Shown in pieces: positions 1 through 8,541 of a DNA stretch of 64,000 nt. The stretch is from NCBI GenBank assembly GCA_038363005.1, contig JBBQBI010000005.1:186001-250000 (forward strand), read 5' to 3'. A model generated the notes under the pieces. It made no database searches. It was not told where the DNA came from and saw only the letters and a program-made list of their open reading frames with translations. Positions within the stretch are counted from its first letter, which is position 1. Each line of letters starts with the position of its first letter. The position numbers and the translations under genes are program-made. Origin of the DNA: JAKOWB01 sp038363005. GTDB taxonomy: Bacteria > Pseudomonadota > Alphaproteobacteria > Kiloniellales > JACOMY01.

Positions 1-878
1 ACAAGCCGCTGGGGCTGACCTCGACCCAGGTGGTGGGCCGCGTGCGGCGCCTGTTCGATGCCCTGAAGGTCGGCCACGGCGGCACCCTGGACCCGCTGGC
101 GTCCGGCGTGCTGCCGGTGGCGCTGGGCGAGGCGACCAAGACCGTCGCCTATGCCATGGACGGCGCCAAGCGCTACCGCTTCACGCTGCGCTGGGGCCAG
201 GCCACCTCGACCGACGACGCCGAGGGGCCGGTGGTGGCCGAGAGCCCGGTGCGCCCGACCCGCGAACAGATCCTGGCGGTGCTGCCGCGCTTCCTCGGCG
301 AAATCAGCCAGGTGCCGCCGATCTACTCGGCGGTGAAGGTGGAGGGCCAGCGGTCCTACGATCTGGCGCGCGCCGACGAGGCGGTGGAACTGGCGCCCCG
401 GCAGGTGCGGATCGACCTGTTGGAACTGCTGGAGGAACCCGACGCCGACCATGCCATCTTTGCCGTGGGCTGCGGCAAGGGCGCCTACATGCGGGCCCTG
501 GCGCGCGACCTGGGCGAGGCGCTGGGCACCAAGGCGCACGTTCGCGCCCTGCGGCGAACCGCCGTCGGGCCCTTCCACGAGGCCGACGCAATTTCGCTGG
601 ACAGCCTGGAGGCCCTCGGGCATGGTCCCGCGCTCTTGGAGCGGTTACTTCCGGTTGAGACCGCGCTGGACGACATCCCGGCGCTGGCCCTGACCGAAGC
701 GGAGGCAAAACGCCTGCGGTGCGGCCAGGCCGTCAGTTTGATGGCCCGCGTGCACCGCGACCGACTGCGTGATCTAACGCAAGGGTCCCTCGTCTGTGCC
801 ACGACCGGCGGCAAGCTGGTCGCCCTGGCACGCTATGAGGCAGGCGAAGTGCATCCGGTCCGCGTCCTGAACCTCTAA
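1..878 (+). CDS. truB: tRNA pseudouridine(55) synthase TruB, 5'-truncated by the window edge
   Basis: TruB isomerises U55 to pseudouridine in the T loop of nearly all tRNAs. The reading frame is open from base 3 (KPLGLTSTQVV) with no start codon in view, so a short N-terminal piece lies outside the window; about 291 residues are visible. The catalytic Asp sits in the motif GGTLDPLASGVL just after VGHG. The C-terminal half carries the family's usual extension. It lies 18 bases upstream of rpsO, the common proteobacterial order infB-rbfA-truB-rpsO-pnp, so it probably ends a translation/RNA-maturation operon. The identification is secure. Confidence 0.95.
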   Translation, partial: KPLGLTSTQVVGRVRRLFDALKVGHGGTLDPLASGVLPVALGEATKTVAYAMDGAKRYRFTLRWGQATSTDDAEGPVVAESPVRPTREQILAVLPRFLGEISQVPPIYSAVKVEGQRSYDLARADEAVELAPRQVRIDLLELLEEPDADHAIFAVGCGKGAYMRALARDLGEALGTKAHVRALRRTAVGPFHEADAISLDSLEALGHGPALLERLLPVETALDDIPALALTEAEAKRLRCGQAVSLMARVHRDRLRDLTQGSLVCATTGGKLVALARYEAGEVHPVRVLNL

Positions 879-896
879 TTCGTAAAGGAGAGGACG

Positions 897-1166
897 ATGT
901 CGATTACGGCCGAGCGCAAGCAAGAGCTCATGAAGGAACATGCCACCAAGGAAGGCGACACCGGGTCACCGGAAGTTCAGATCGCCGTCCTGACGGAGCG
1001 CATCGTCAACCTGACCGAGCACCTGAAGACGCATAAGAAGGACTTTCACTCACGGCGCGGTCTGCTGGTCATGGTCGGCCAGCGCCGGCGCCAGCTCGAC
1101 TACGTCAAGTCGAAGGACAAGGCCCGCTACGAGAGCATTCTCGAGCGGCACGGCCTGCGCCGCTAA
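897..1166 (+). CDS. rpsO: 30S ribosomal protein S15
   Basis: This 89-residue protein is the normal length for S15, which binds the central domain of 16S rRNA and helps start assembly of the 30S platform. The family signature is clear: DTGSPEVQIAVLTERI, then HSRRGLLVMVGQRRRQLDYV. A strong AAAGGAG lies about 8 bases upstream of the ATG. It follows truB closely and precedes pnp by 194 bases, an arrangement in which S15 and polynucleotide phosphorylase are often co-transcribed and processed by RNase III. Confidence 0.97.
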   Translation: MSITAERKQELMKEHATKEGDTGSPEVQIAVLTERIVNLTEHLKTHKKDFHSRRGLLVMVGQRRRQLDYVKSKDKARYESILERHGLRR

Positions 1167-1251
1167 GCGGAGCAGGTGGCGTTCACCCGCCATACTCTAA
1201 AGGGAAGCACGGCATGGCCAGGCCGGCGTGCCGCGCTTCCTTGCCGGGCCG

Positions 1252-1306
1252 AAGCAAGGGGCGACCGCGGGCGCAGCAGCGCCGTCGCGGCCGCCGCCCT
1301 TTGCTT
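1252..1306 (+). promoter_or_regulatory. Long hairpin between rpsO and pnp (candidate RNase III processing site)
   Basis: The arms AAGCAAGGGGCG (1252-1263) and CGCCCTTTGCTT (1295-1306) pair over 12 positions with one G-U. Inside them CCGCGGGCGC (1265-1274) pairs with GCGCC/CGCGG (1279-1290) around an AGCA loop and a two-base bulge. No T-run follows, so it is not an ordinary terminator. In Escherichia coli an RNase III-cut hairpin in the same place controls pnp mRNA decay and PNPase autoregulation. The equivalent role here is inferred from position and structure. Confidence 0.6.
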
Positions 1307-1360
1307 GGGTCCGGCAGTCTTTGCACCGGCCGCAACTGACACTGTCGGAAGGACACGTTC

Positions 1361-3493
1361 ATGTTCAAAGTCTACAAGAAGGAGATGGAGTGGGGCGGCC
1401 GCCGCCTGACTCTGGAGACCGGCCGCATCGCGCGCCAGGCTGATGGCGCCGTGCTGGCGACCTACGGCAACACCGTGGTGCTCTGCACCGCGGTTGGCGC
1501 CAAAACGCCGCGCGTCGGCATCGACTTCTTCCCGCTGACCGTCAACTACCAGGAGAAGACCTTCGCCGCGGGCAAGATCCCCGGCGGCTTCTTCAAGCGC
1601 GAGGGCCGTCCGAGCGAGAAGGAGACCCTGGTCTCCCGCCTGATCGACCGGCCGATCCGCCCGCTGTTCCACAAGTCCTATCGCTGCGAGACGCAGATCG
1701 TCTGCACCGTCCTGAGCCACGACCTGGAGAACGATCCCGACGTGGTCGCCATGATCGGCGCCTCGGCGGCGCTGACCATCTCCGGCCTGCCCTTCATGGG
1801 CCCGATCGCCGCCGCGCGCGTCGGCTACAAGGACGGCCAGTACCTGCTGAACCCGACCACCAGCGAGCTGGACGAGAGCCAGCTCGACCTGGTGGTCGCC
1901 GGCACCCAGGACGGCGTGCTGATGGTGGAGTCCGAGGCCAAGGAGCTCAGCGAGGAAATCATGCTGGGCGCCGTGGTGCACGGTCACGAGCAGATGCAGG
2001 CGGTGATCAACCTGATCATCGACCTGGCCGAGATGGCGGCCAAGGAGCCGCGCGAGCTGACCCCAGAGCCCGAGGCGGTCGCCACCGTGCGCAGCGCCCT
2101 GCAGAGCTTCGCCGGCGACCTGGCGACGGCCTACACCGATCCGATCAAGCAGGCACGCTATGCCAAGGTCGACGCGGTCAAGAAGGCCGCCATCGCCTCT
2201 CTGGGCGATGACAAGGACAAGCTGGCGGTGGCCGGCGGCGTGCTGAAGGGCCTGGAGTCCGACGTGGTGCGTGGCAACATCCTGAAGACCGGCAAGCGCA
2301 TCGACGGCCGCGGCACCAGCGACATCCGCCCGATCGACTGCCAAGTCGGCGTGCTGCCGCTGACCCACGGTTCGGCGCTCTTCACCCGCGGCGAGACCCA
2401 GGCGCTGGTGGTGACCACGCTGGGCACCGGCCAGGACGAGCAGATCATCGACGCACTCGACCGCGAGTACCGCGAACACTTCATGCTGCACTACAACTTC
2501 CCTCCCTACTCGGTCGGCGAAGCCGGCCGCATGGGTTCACCCGGCCGCCGCGAAATCGGCCACGGCAAGCTGGCGTGGCGCGCCGTGCGGCCGCTGCTGC
2601 CGGCGAAGGAAGACTTCCCCTACACCATGCGCGTGGTCTCGGAGATCACCGAGTCGAACGGCTCGTCATCGATGGCGACGGTCTGCGGCACCTCGCTGGC
2701 GCTGATGGACGCCGGCGTGCCGCTGACCCGTCCGGTGGCCGGCATCGCCATGGGCCTGATCAAGGAAGGTGACGGCGTCGCCGTGCTGTCCGACATCCTG
2801 GGTGACGAAGATCACCTGGGCGACATGGACTTCAAGGTGGCCGGCACCGAGGCAGGCGTGACCAGCCTGCAGATGGACCTGAAGATCACCTCGGTCACCG
2901 CGGCGATCATGCAGACCGCGCTGGGCCAGGCCCGGGACGGCCGCCTGCATATCCTGGGCGAGATGGCCAAGGCGCTGACCCAGGCGCGTTCGGGCGTGTC
3001 GGAGAACGCGCCACGCATCACCGTGATCTCGATCCCGAAGGACAAGATCCGTGAAGTGATCGGCACCGGCGGCAAGGTGATCCGCGAGATCACCGAGGTC
3101 ACCGGCGCCAAGATCGACATCGAGGACGACGGCACCATCAAGGTGGCGGCAGTCGACCAGTCGGCGGCCGACGCGGCGATCAAGTGGATCCGCGGCATCG
3201 TCGCCGAGCCGGAGATCGGTGCGATCTACGACGGCAAGGTGGTAAAGACCGTCGAGTTCGGCGCCTTCGTCAACTTCCTCGGCGCCAAGGACGGCTTGGT
3301 GCACATCTCTGAGCTGGCGCCGCGCCGCGTCGCCCAGGTCACCGACGTGATCAAGGAAGGCGACCTGGTGAAGGTCAAGTGCATCGGCATGGACGACCGC
3401 GGCAAGGTCAAGCTGTCGATGAAGCGTGTCGACCAGACCACCGGCGAGGACCTGGACAAGCGCGAGAACGCCGAGGGCCAGCCGGCGGAGTGA
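1361..3493 (+). CDS. pnp: Polyribonucleotide nucleotidyltransferase (PNPase)
   Basis: PNPase is a trimeric phosphate-dependent 3'-5' exoribonuclease and part of the RNA degradosome. At 710 residues it has the normal full length. Two RNase PH-like domains are visible (from residue 1 and from about 310, with EYREHFMLHYNFPPYSVGE and GSPGRREIGHGKLAWRA). They are followed by a KH domain with the GxxG loop IGTGGKVI (about residues 565-575) and an S1 domain (IGAIYDGKVVKTVEFGAFVNF). GGAAGGA precedes the ATG. A strong terminator follows, and the long upstream hairpin suggests post-transcriptional control. Confidence 0.97.
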   Translation: MFKVYKKEMEWGGRRLTLETGRIARQADGAVLATYGNTVVLCTAVGAKTPRVGIDFFPLTVNYQEKTFAAGKIPGGFFKREGRPSEKETLVSRLIDRPIRPLFHKSYRCETQIVCTVLSHDLENDPDVVAMIGASAALTISGLPFMGPIAAARVGYKDGQYLLNPTTSELDESQLDLVVAGTQDGVLMVESEAKELSEEIMLGAVVHGHEQMQAVINLIIDLAEMAAKEPRELTPEPEAVATVRSALQSFAGDLATAYTDPIKQARYAKVDAVKKAAIASLGDDKDKLAVAGGVLKGLESDVVRGNILKTGKRIDGRGTSDIRPIDCQVGVLPLTHGSALFTRGETQALVVTTLGTGQDEQIIDALDREYREHFMLHYNFPPYSVGEAGRMGSPGRREIGHGKLAWRAVRPLLPAKEDFPYTMRVVSEITESNGSSSMATVCGTSLALMDAGVPLTRPVAGIAMGLIKEGDGVAVLSDILGDEDHLGDMDFKVAGTEAGVTSLQMDLKITSVTAAIMQTALGQARDGRLHILGEMAKALTQARSGVSENAPRITVISIPKDKIREVIGTGGKVIREITEVTGAKIDIEDDGTIKVAAVDQSAADAAIKWIRGIVAEPEIGAIYDGKVVKTVEFGAFVNFLGAKDGLVHISELAPRRVAQVTDVIKEGDLVKVKCIGMDDRGKVKLSMKRVDQTTGEDLDKRENAEGQPAE

Positions 3494-3538
3494 TCCCCGG
3501 CGGGGTGATGCCCCACCACTTCGGCTGAGACGACAAAG

Positions 3539-3569
3539 CCCCCGTCGCTGAACAAGCGGCGGGGGTTTT
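3539..3569 (+). terminator. Rho-independent terminator of the rpsO-pnp unit
   Basis: An 11-bp stem, CCCCCGTCGCT against AGCGGCGGGGG with one G-U pair, closes a GAACA loop and is followed by TTTT. It begins 46 bases after the pnp stop codon. Confidence 0.85.
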
Positions 3570-3674
3570 CGCTTCTCAGGCCATTACGCCATGGGCGCCG
3601 AGGCGGTTGCTGCGCCTGGACAGCCCTGCCCCACTCTGGCTTCCTTCTGCGCTGCAACATCGGGGCGCGAGGCC

Positions 3675-4721
3675 ATGGCCAAGACCAATCCCGGCAACTT
3701 CTTCGAGGACTTCCGCGTCGGCCAGGTGCTCCGCCACGCCACGCCGCGCACCGCCACGCAGGGCGACGTGGCGCTCTACCAGGCGCTCTATGGCAGCCGC
3801 TTCGCGCTGCAGTCCTCGGCCGAGGTGGCGCGCACCGCCGGCCTGCCGGAGGCGCCGCTGGACGACTGGTTGGTGTTCCATCTGGTCTTCGGCAAGACGG
3901 TGCCGGACATCTCCCTGAACGCCATCGCCAACCTGGGCTATGCCGAGGGGCGTTTCGGCGTGCCGGTCTATCCCGGCGACACGCTTTCAACCGTCAGCGA
4001 GGTGATCGGCCTGAAGCCAACCTCGGCCGGCGACAGCGGCGTGGTCTATGTGCGCAGCGCCGGCCGCAACCAGCGCGGCGAGGTGGTGCTGAGCTACGTA
4101 CGCTGGGTGCTGGTCAGGAAGCGCGACAAGGCGGCGCCGACGCCGGACGCCGTGGTGCCGGTCCTGGCGCCGGCGGTGGCGGCGGAGGAGCTACGGGTGC
4201 CGCCGGCCCTGGACTTTGCTCGTTGGGACACGGAGCTCGCCGGCTCACCCCACCGCTGGGGCGAATATTCGCCGGGCGAGCGCATCGACCATCTGGACGG
4301 CGTGACAGTCGAGGAGGCCGAGCACCAGCTGGCCACCCGCCTCTACCAGAACACCGCGCGGGTGCACTTCAACCAGCATGTCGAGGGCCAGGGACGCTTC
4401 GGTCGCCGGCTGATCTATGGCGGCCACGTCATCTCGCTGGCCCGCGCGCTGAGCTTCAACGGCCTGGCCAATGCGGTGAAGCTGCTGGCCTTGAACGGCG
4501 GCAGCCACACGGCGCCGCTGTTCGCCGGCGACACCGTCTATGCCTGGAGCGAGGTGACGGAACGCATCGACCTCAGCCGCGCCGACTGCGGCGCACTCAG
4601 ACTTCGCACCGTGGCAATGAAGAACCGCGCCGGCGCCGACTTCCCCGACCAGGGCGCCGACGGCAAGCGCGACCCGTCGGTGATCCTTGACCTCGACTAC
4701 ACGGTGCTGATGGCGAAATGA
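3675..4721 (+). CDS. mch: Mesaconyl-CoA hydratase-like MaoC-family dehydratase
   Basis: This 348-residue protein has two hot-dog (MaoC-like) halves. It resembles the beta-methylmalyl-CoA dehydratase/mesaconyl-CoA hydratase of the ethylmalonyl-CoA pathway, which interconverts mesaconyl-CoA and beta-methylmalyl-CoA. Diagnostic stretches are NPGNFFEDFRVGQ at the N terminus, YGSRFALQSS, VPVYPGDTL and, in the second half, RFGRRLIYGGHVISLARALS followed by FAGDTVYAWSEV. An in-frame start at 3591 is possible, but the family begins with MAKTNPGNFFEDF, so the ATG at 3675 is preferred. It stands alone between the pnp terminator and a repeat; no other pathway gene is adjacent. Assignment within the MaoC superfamily is likely but not proven. 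Confidence 0.75.
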   Translation: MAKTNPGNFFEDFRVGQVLRHATPRTATQGDVALYQALYGSRFALQSSAEVARTAGLPEAPLDDWLVFHLVFGKTVPDISLNAIANLGYAEGRFGVPVYPGDTLSTVSEVIGLKPTSAGDSGVVYVRSAGRNQRGEVVLSYVRWVLVRKRDKAAPTPDAVVPVLAPAVAAEELRVPPALDFARWDTELAGSPHRWGEYSPGERIDHLDGVTVEEAEHQLATRLYQNTARVHFNQHVEGQGRFGRRLIYGGHVISLARALSFNGLANAVKLLALNGGSHTAPLFAGDTVYAWSEVTERIDLSRADCGALRLRTVAMKNRAGADFPDQGADGKRDPSVILDLDYTVLMAK

Positions 4722-4725
4722 AAAG

Positions 4726-4834
4726 CCCTCTCCCCGGACACGGGGAGAGGGTTGGGTGAGGGGTTCTCTCCACACTGGCCTGCCTTCGACATCTCCTCAC
4801 CCCGACCCTCTCCTCGCTTCCGAGGAGAGGGAGG
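4726..4834. repeat. Dispersed palindromic repeat, family A, copy 1
   Basis: Two GC-rich hairpins face each other. One is CCCTCTCCCCG-GACA-CGGGGAGAGGG (4726-4751) with the tail TTGGGTGAGGGG. The second half is CCTCACCCCGACCCTCTCC followed by its own hairpin. The tails are complementary, so the whole unit is a nested inverted repeat. It fills the gap between two convergent genes and may also stop transcription. Copies 2 and 3 are at 19686 and 52669. Confidence 0.8.
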
Positions 4835-4843
4835 ACTGCAGCG

Positions 4844-5710
4844 TCACGCAAACCGCCAGCCGTCCTTGAGAAAAGCCTCGATAAACGGCGAGCGGTAGCC
4901 ATCTTCGCGCCACAGGATGGGGAAGTGCGCCTCGTCCATCTCCGTCGTGCCCCAGCGGCGGTAGCGGCCGTAGATGTAGCCGACGGCGCTGGGGTCGAAG
5001 CGCGCGTCCGCCGCCATGCAGTGGCTGACGAGGGCGCGGCGCTCGCTGGCCGTGCTGTTGGGGCCGGAGCCGTGCCAGGTGCGGCCGTGGTGGAAGGCGC
5101 AGCCGCCGGCCTTGACCTCGATCGGCACCAGCTCCAGTTCCTGGCCGGCGGCTTCGGCCGCCGCGCGCAGTTCGGCCGTGTAGTCCGCCGGCGCATGGAA
5201 CTGCTTGATCGGTGGCGCCAAGCCCCAGGTGTGCGAACCGCGGGCATAGGCGATGGTGCCGCCGGCGGCGCTGGTGTCATCCAGCGTCATCCAGCAGGTC
5301 ATCATGTCGGGCGGCGTGATCCAGGTCTGGTAGCTGGAGTCCTGGTGGAAGCCGAGCGGCTTGCCGCCACCCGACGGCTTCCACAGGACGTTGTCCTGGT
5401 TGATGCGGGCGCCGGACCAGCCCATCAGACGCGCACAGGCGCGGCCGATGTCCTGGCGCAGCACGGTGCGCGCCACCGTGCGGTCGGCCTTCCAGGCGTT
5501 GCAGAGCTGGCGCGTGACGTCGGGCGGGTCGCGCCCCTCGCGCCAGTTGGTCTCATCGGGGTGCAGGCCGGTCTCGAACTCCCAGCGGAACAGCGGCGCC
5601 ACACGGGCGCGTAACGCGGCGACCTCCGCGGCGTCGAGCAGGTTCTCGACCAGGAGGAAGCCGTCGCGCTGGAAGCGCTCGATCTGTTCGGCGGTCAGGG
5701 TGAAGCTCAT
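4844..5710 (-). CDS. Phytanoyl-CoA dioxygenase (PhyH) family protein
   Basis: A 288-residue Fe(II)/2-oxoglutarate dioxygenase of the PhyH family. The facial triad is visible: H122-x-D124 in FHQDSSY and distal H213 in TWHGSGPN. An arginine near 224-225 is suited to binding 2-oxoglutarate. The substrate is unknown; the family oxidises acyl-CoAs and many secondary metabolites. The frame continues open far upstream, but only as antisense-like sequence over the MFS gene. The ATG at 5710 overlaps the MFS stop codon (ATGA), so the two are translationally coupled. Coupling to a transporter suggests that the imported or exported compound is related to the oxidised substrate. Confidence 0.85.
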   Translation of the reverse strand: MSFTLTAEQIERFQRDGFLLVENLLDAAEVAALRARVAPLFRWEFETGLHPDETNWREGRDPPDVTRQLCNAWKADRTVARTVLRQDIGRACARLMGWSGARINQDNVLWKPSGGGKPLGFHQDSSYQTWITPPDMMTCWMTLDDTSAAGGTIAYARGSHTWGLAPPIKQFHAPADYTAELRAAAEAAGQELELVPIEVKAGGCAFHHGRTWHGSGPNSTASERRALVSHCMAADARFDPSAVGYIYGRYRRWGTTEMDEAHFPILWREDGYRSPFIEAFLKDGWRFA

Positions 5711-6966
5711 GGCGCCTCGGAGAGCTGCGTGGGTGGTGGCGCGACGGCGGCGGCGGGCAGCGCCGGGTCGGTCTGTGACGGCGGCGGCGTCTGCCGGCGG
5801 CGCCACAGCGCGAAGCCGCCCAGCACCGCGAGCAGCACCGCCAGGTAGAGGTAGAAGCCGGCGGCACCGACCGCCTGCATCAGGAAGCCGGCGACCGGCG
5901 GGCCCACCGTGGCGCCAAGGCCGAGCAGCAGGTAGAGCGTGGCGCTGGCGCCGACCATCTCGCGCTGGCTCAGGCGGTCGTTGGCGACCGAGAGGGTGAT
6001 GGAATAGAGCGGCAGGCAGAGGCCGCCGAACACACCGATGGCGCCGACCTCGGCCCAGAAGGACACCTTGCCCAGCAGCAGCGCCGCCACGGCGCAGAGC
6101 GCCGCCAGCAGCGCCACCCCGGCCAGCACCAGGCGGCGGTCCAGGCGGTCGCTGAGCCGGCCGATCGGCATCTGCAGCAGGATGCCGCCGACATAGATCG
6201 CCGCCGTCAGGATCGCCACCTGGCTGTTCGGTAGGCCGGCGCTGGCGGCATAGACCGCGGCCATGCCGACCAGCGTGCCGTGGATCATGCCGACCATGGT
6301 GGCGGCGACGCTGCCCAACGGCGAGAGGCGCCAGAGCGTGCGGATCGACACCCGGGTCGGGGCGGTGAACTCCGGCGCCGCGGTGGCACCCAGCGCCAGC
6401 GGCACCACTGACAGGCCGTAGCAGATCGCCACCAGGGCGAAGGGCACCATGCCGGCCGGGTCGCTGCTGTCGATCAGGTAGACGCCGCCGCCCATGCAGA
6501 CCAGCCAGATCAGCATGTAGACCGAGAGCAGGCGGCCACGGAATTCGTTGCGCGCGCGGTCGTTCACCCAGCTCTCGACCACGATGTACATGGTGGTGCT
6601 GGCGAAGCCGGTCAGCGCGCGCAGCGCGAACCAGAAGCCGGGCTCGACCCACAGCGCGTGCAACAGCACGGTGATCGAGCAGACGCCGCCCATCGCGGCG
6701 AAAACGCGGATATGGCCAACCCGGCCGATCAGCCGTGGCGCCAGCAGGCCGGCGGCGACGATGCCGATGAAAAAGCCCGACATCACCAGGCCGGCGGTGC
6801 CGGTGGCGTAGCCCTCCAGCGTCAGGCGCACGCCTAGCAGCGAGCCCAGCAGGCCATGGCCCAGCACCATGGCGGCGAAGCCCAGGAACAGCGCCCAGCA
6901 GGACAGCGCGGCGCGGCGGAAGCCGCCCTCGCCGCCCGTGACGCCTGCCGCCACCTCCGCGTTCAC
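5707..6966 (-). CDS. MFS transporter, YcaD-like
   Basis: A 419-residue major facilitator with about 12 hydrophobic segments. It resembles the YcaD group of small-molecule transporters (ATGTAGLVMSGFFIGIVAAG in the second segment region, then LLAPRLIGRVGHIRVFAAMG, the conserved segment 2-3 loop). A second internal loop, PIGRLSDRLDRR, occurs in the C-terminal half, consistent with the duplicated MFS fold. The start is GTG with GGGAG upstream. The gene overlaps the downstream PhyH gene by 4 bases, and the pair is the only obvious operon here. Substrate unknown. Confidence 0.85.
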   Translation of the reverse strand: MNAEVAAGVTGGEGGFRRAALSCWALFLGFAAMVLGHGLLGSLLGVRLTLEGYATGTAGLVMSGFFIGIVAAGLLAPRLIGRVGHIRVFAAMGGVCSITVLLHALWVEPGFWFALRALTGFASTTMYIVVESWVNDRARNEFRGRLLSVYMLIWLVCMGGGVYLIDSSDPAGMVPFALVAICYGLSVVPLALGATAAPEFTAPTRVSIRTLWRLSPLGSVAATMVGMIHGTLVGMAAVYAASAGLPNSQVAILTAAIYVGGILLQMPIGRLSDRLDRRLVLAGVALLAALCAVAALLLGKVSFWAEVGAIGVFGGLCLPLYSITLSVANDRLSQREMVGASATLYLLLGLGATVGPPVAGFLMQAVGAAGFYLYLAVLLAVLGGFALWRRRQTPPPSQTDPALPAAAVAPPPTQLSEAP

Positions 6967-7193
6967 CCTGGGACTCCCACTATCATGCGGCGGACGATAG
7001 CCGTGGCGCGGCCCCGGCCGCAGCGCAAAACCGCTTTGGCCGACGCGGAGGCCCTATGCTACGAGGGCGCATCTCCTGGAGGGGGGGACGTTCACACGAC
7101 CCCGCACGACGAAGCGGGCGCAGGCCTGGCGGCTGCGCCCCTTCCTGCATTGCGAATGCCGGAAATCGCCTGCTCGCGCCCGCGAGGGCCGCC

Positions 7194-7754
7194 TCAGCTC
7201 TCCAGCTCGGAGTCCCAGTAGAGGTAGTCGTTCCAGGACTGGTGCAAAAAATTGGGCGGGAAGGCCCGCCCGTTTTCCTGCAGCTGGAAGGTGGTCGGCT
7301 GCTGCGCCGGCCGCGCGGGGTGCATGCCGCTTTCGCGCGGCGTTCGATTGCTCTTGCGCAGATTGCAGCACTGGCAGGCGGTGACCACGTTGTCCCAGGT
7401 GGTGCGACCACCGCGTGATCGCGGCATCACGTGGTCGAAGGTCAGCTTCTCGGTCGCGAAATGCTGGCCGCAGTAGACGCACTGGAAGCGGTCGCGCAGG
7501 AAGACGTTGAAGCGGGTGAAGGCCGGGCGCCGGTCCAGCGGAATGTATTCCTTCAGCGCGATGACCGAGGGCAGGCGCATGGCCATATTTGGCGAGCGCA
7601 CCACCTGATCGTATTCGCTGAGGATGTTGACGCGGTCGAGGAACACCGCCTTCACCGAGTCCTGCCAGGACCACAGCGACAGCGGGAAATAGCTGAGCGG
7701 ACGATAGTCCGCGTTCAGCACCAGCGAGGGAAAGCCCTTGGCAGCTACACCCAT
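7194..7754 (-). CDS. HNH endonuclease
   Basis: A 186-residue HNH-family protein. The zinc and active-site pattern is complete: C92-x2-C95 (CVYCGQ), then FDH108VMPRSRGG, WDN122 and CQCC (127-130). The N-terminal region (FPSLVLNADYRPLSYFPLSLW) is the conserved extension found with stand-alone alphaproteobacterial HNH proteins, whose role is unknown; restriction of foreign DNA is not implied. An upstream in-frame start at 7820 would add 22 unconserved residues, so the ATG at 7754, with GAGGA before it, is chosen. No methylase or mobile-element gene lies nearby. Confidence 0.85.
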   Translation of the reverse strand: MGVAAKGFPSLVLNADYRPLSYFPLSLWSWQDSVKAVFLDRVNILSEYDQVVRSPNMAMRLPSVIALKEYIPLDRRPAFTRFNVFLRDRFQCVYCGQHFATEKLTFDHVMPRSRGGRTTWDNVVTACQCCNLRKSNRTPRESGMHPARPAQQPTTFQLQENGRAFPPNFLHQSWNDYLYWDSELES

Positions 7755-8025
7755 GCGGTCGCCAGATCCTCCGCGTTGCTCGCGGCCGGCGCACCGGGGC
7801 GCGGTCCCTGAGCGGCCCAAGGTTTAGCAAATGGCACGGTGTCGGCACAAGCCGGCCGCCGGACACAGCGGCAAACTTCACGCCGCTGTCACCCACGCAC
7901 GCTGCGATGCCCCTTAGTGACTTGGCGGACGTGGGCCTGTGCCGGACCGGCATGGCAAGGATGCCTGGCGCCGGGCGTCAGCCGTGCGACACTGCCGGTC
8001 ACTGCAATCCCAAGGGGAACATGCC

Positions 8026-8541
8026 ATGTCCAACAAGCTGACCGCCGGAGCGGCCTTTCCACAGATCACCGTGCCGGCGCTGGGCGGCGGCAGCCTGACG
8101 CTGGGCGGCAGCGGCGGCTGGCAGATGATCGTGGTCTATCGCGGCAAACACTGCCCGCTGTGCCGTCGCTACCTGGGTGTGCTGGAGGGCCTGAAGGCGG
8201 CCTATGGCGAGCAGCAGATCGAACTCAAGCTGGTCTCCGCCGACCCGCAGGAAAAGGCGGCGGCGGCGCAGGCCGAGTGGGAACTGACCCTGCCGGTCGG
8301 CTACGATCTCTCGATCGCGCAGATGAAGCAGCTGGGACTCTATGTCTCCACGCCGCGCTCACCGGCGGAAACCGACCGGCCCTTCGCCGAGCCCGGCGTC
8401 TTCGTGGTCAACCCGGCGGGTCAGCTGCAGATCGTCGACATCGCCAACGCGCCCTTCGCCCGGCCGGACCTGAAGGGCCTGCTGGACGGCATCACCTTCG
8501 TGCGCGGCAAAGACTACCCGGTGCGCGGCACGCTGGAGTAG
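8026..8541 (+). CDS. Peroxiredoxin-like AhpC/TSA-family protein
   Basis: A 171-residue thioredoxin-fold protein. The putative redox centre is C43-P-L-C46 in YRGKHCPLCRRYL, at the end of the first beta strand where the peroxidatic Cys of peroxiredoxins and the CxxC of thioredoxins both fall. The C-terminal half (GVFVVNPAGQLQIVDIAN) matches the redoxin fold. The start at 8026 has AAGGGGAAC upstream; an earlier in-frame ATG at 7939 has no conserved sequence behind it. It may reduce peroxides or act as a thiol-disulfide reductase; the sequence cannot decide. It is convergent with the downstream esterase, with stop codons touching. Confidence 0.75.
   Translation: MSNKLTAGAAFPQITVPALGGGSLTLGGSGGWQMIVVYRGKHCPLCRRYLGVLEGLKAAYGEQQIELKLVSADPQEKAAAAQAEWELTLPVGYDLSIAQMKQLGLYVSTPRSPAETDRPFAEPGVFVVNPAGQLQIVDIANAPFARPDLKGLLDGITFVRGKDYPVRGTLE

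Noticed and set aside
5711..6652. Upstream extension of the first PhyH protein into the MFS gene
   Set aside because: The extension is the MFS gene read in another frame; the ATGA overlap gives the natural start.
7194..7754. HNH protein considered as part of a defence or mobile system
   Set aside because: No methyltransferase, integrase or phage gene is nearby, and the protein type is a common chromosomal gene in alphaproteobacteria.
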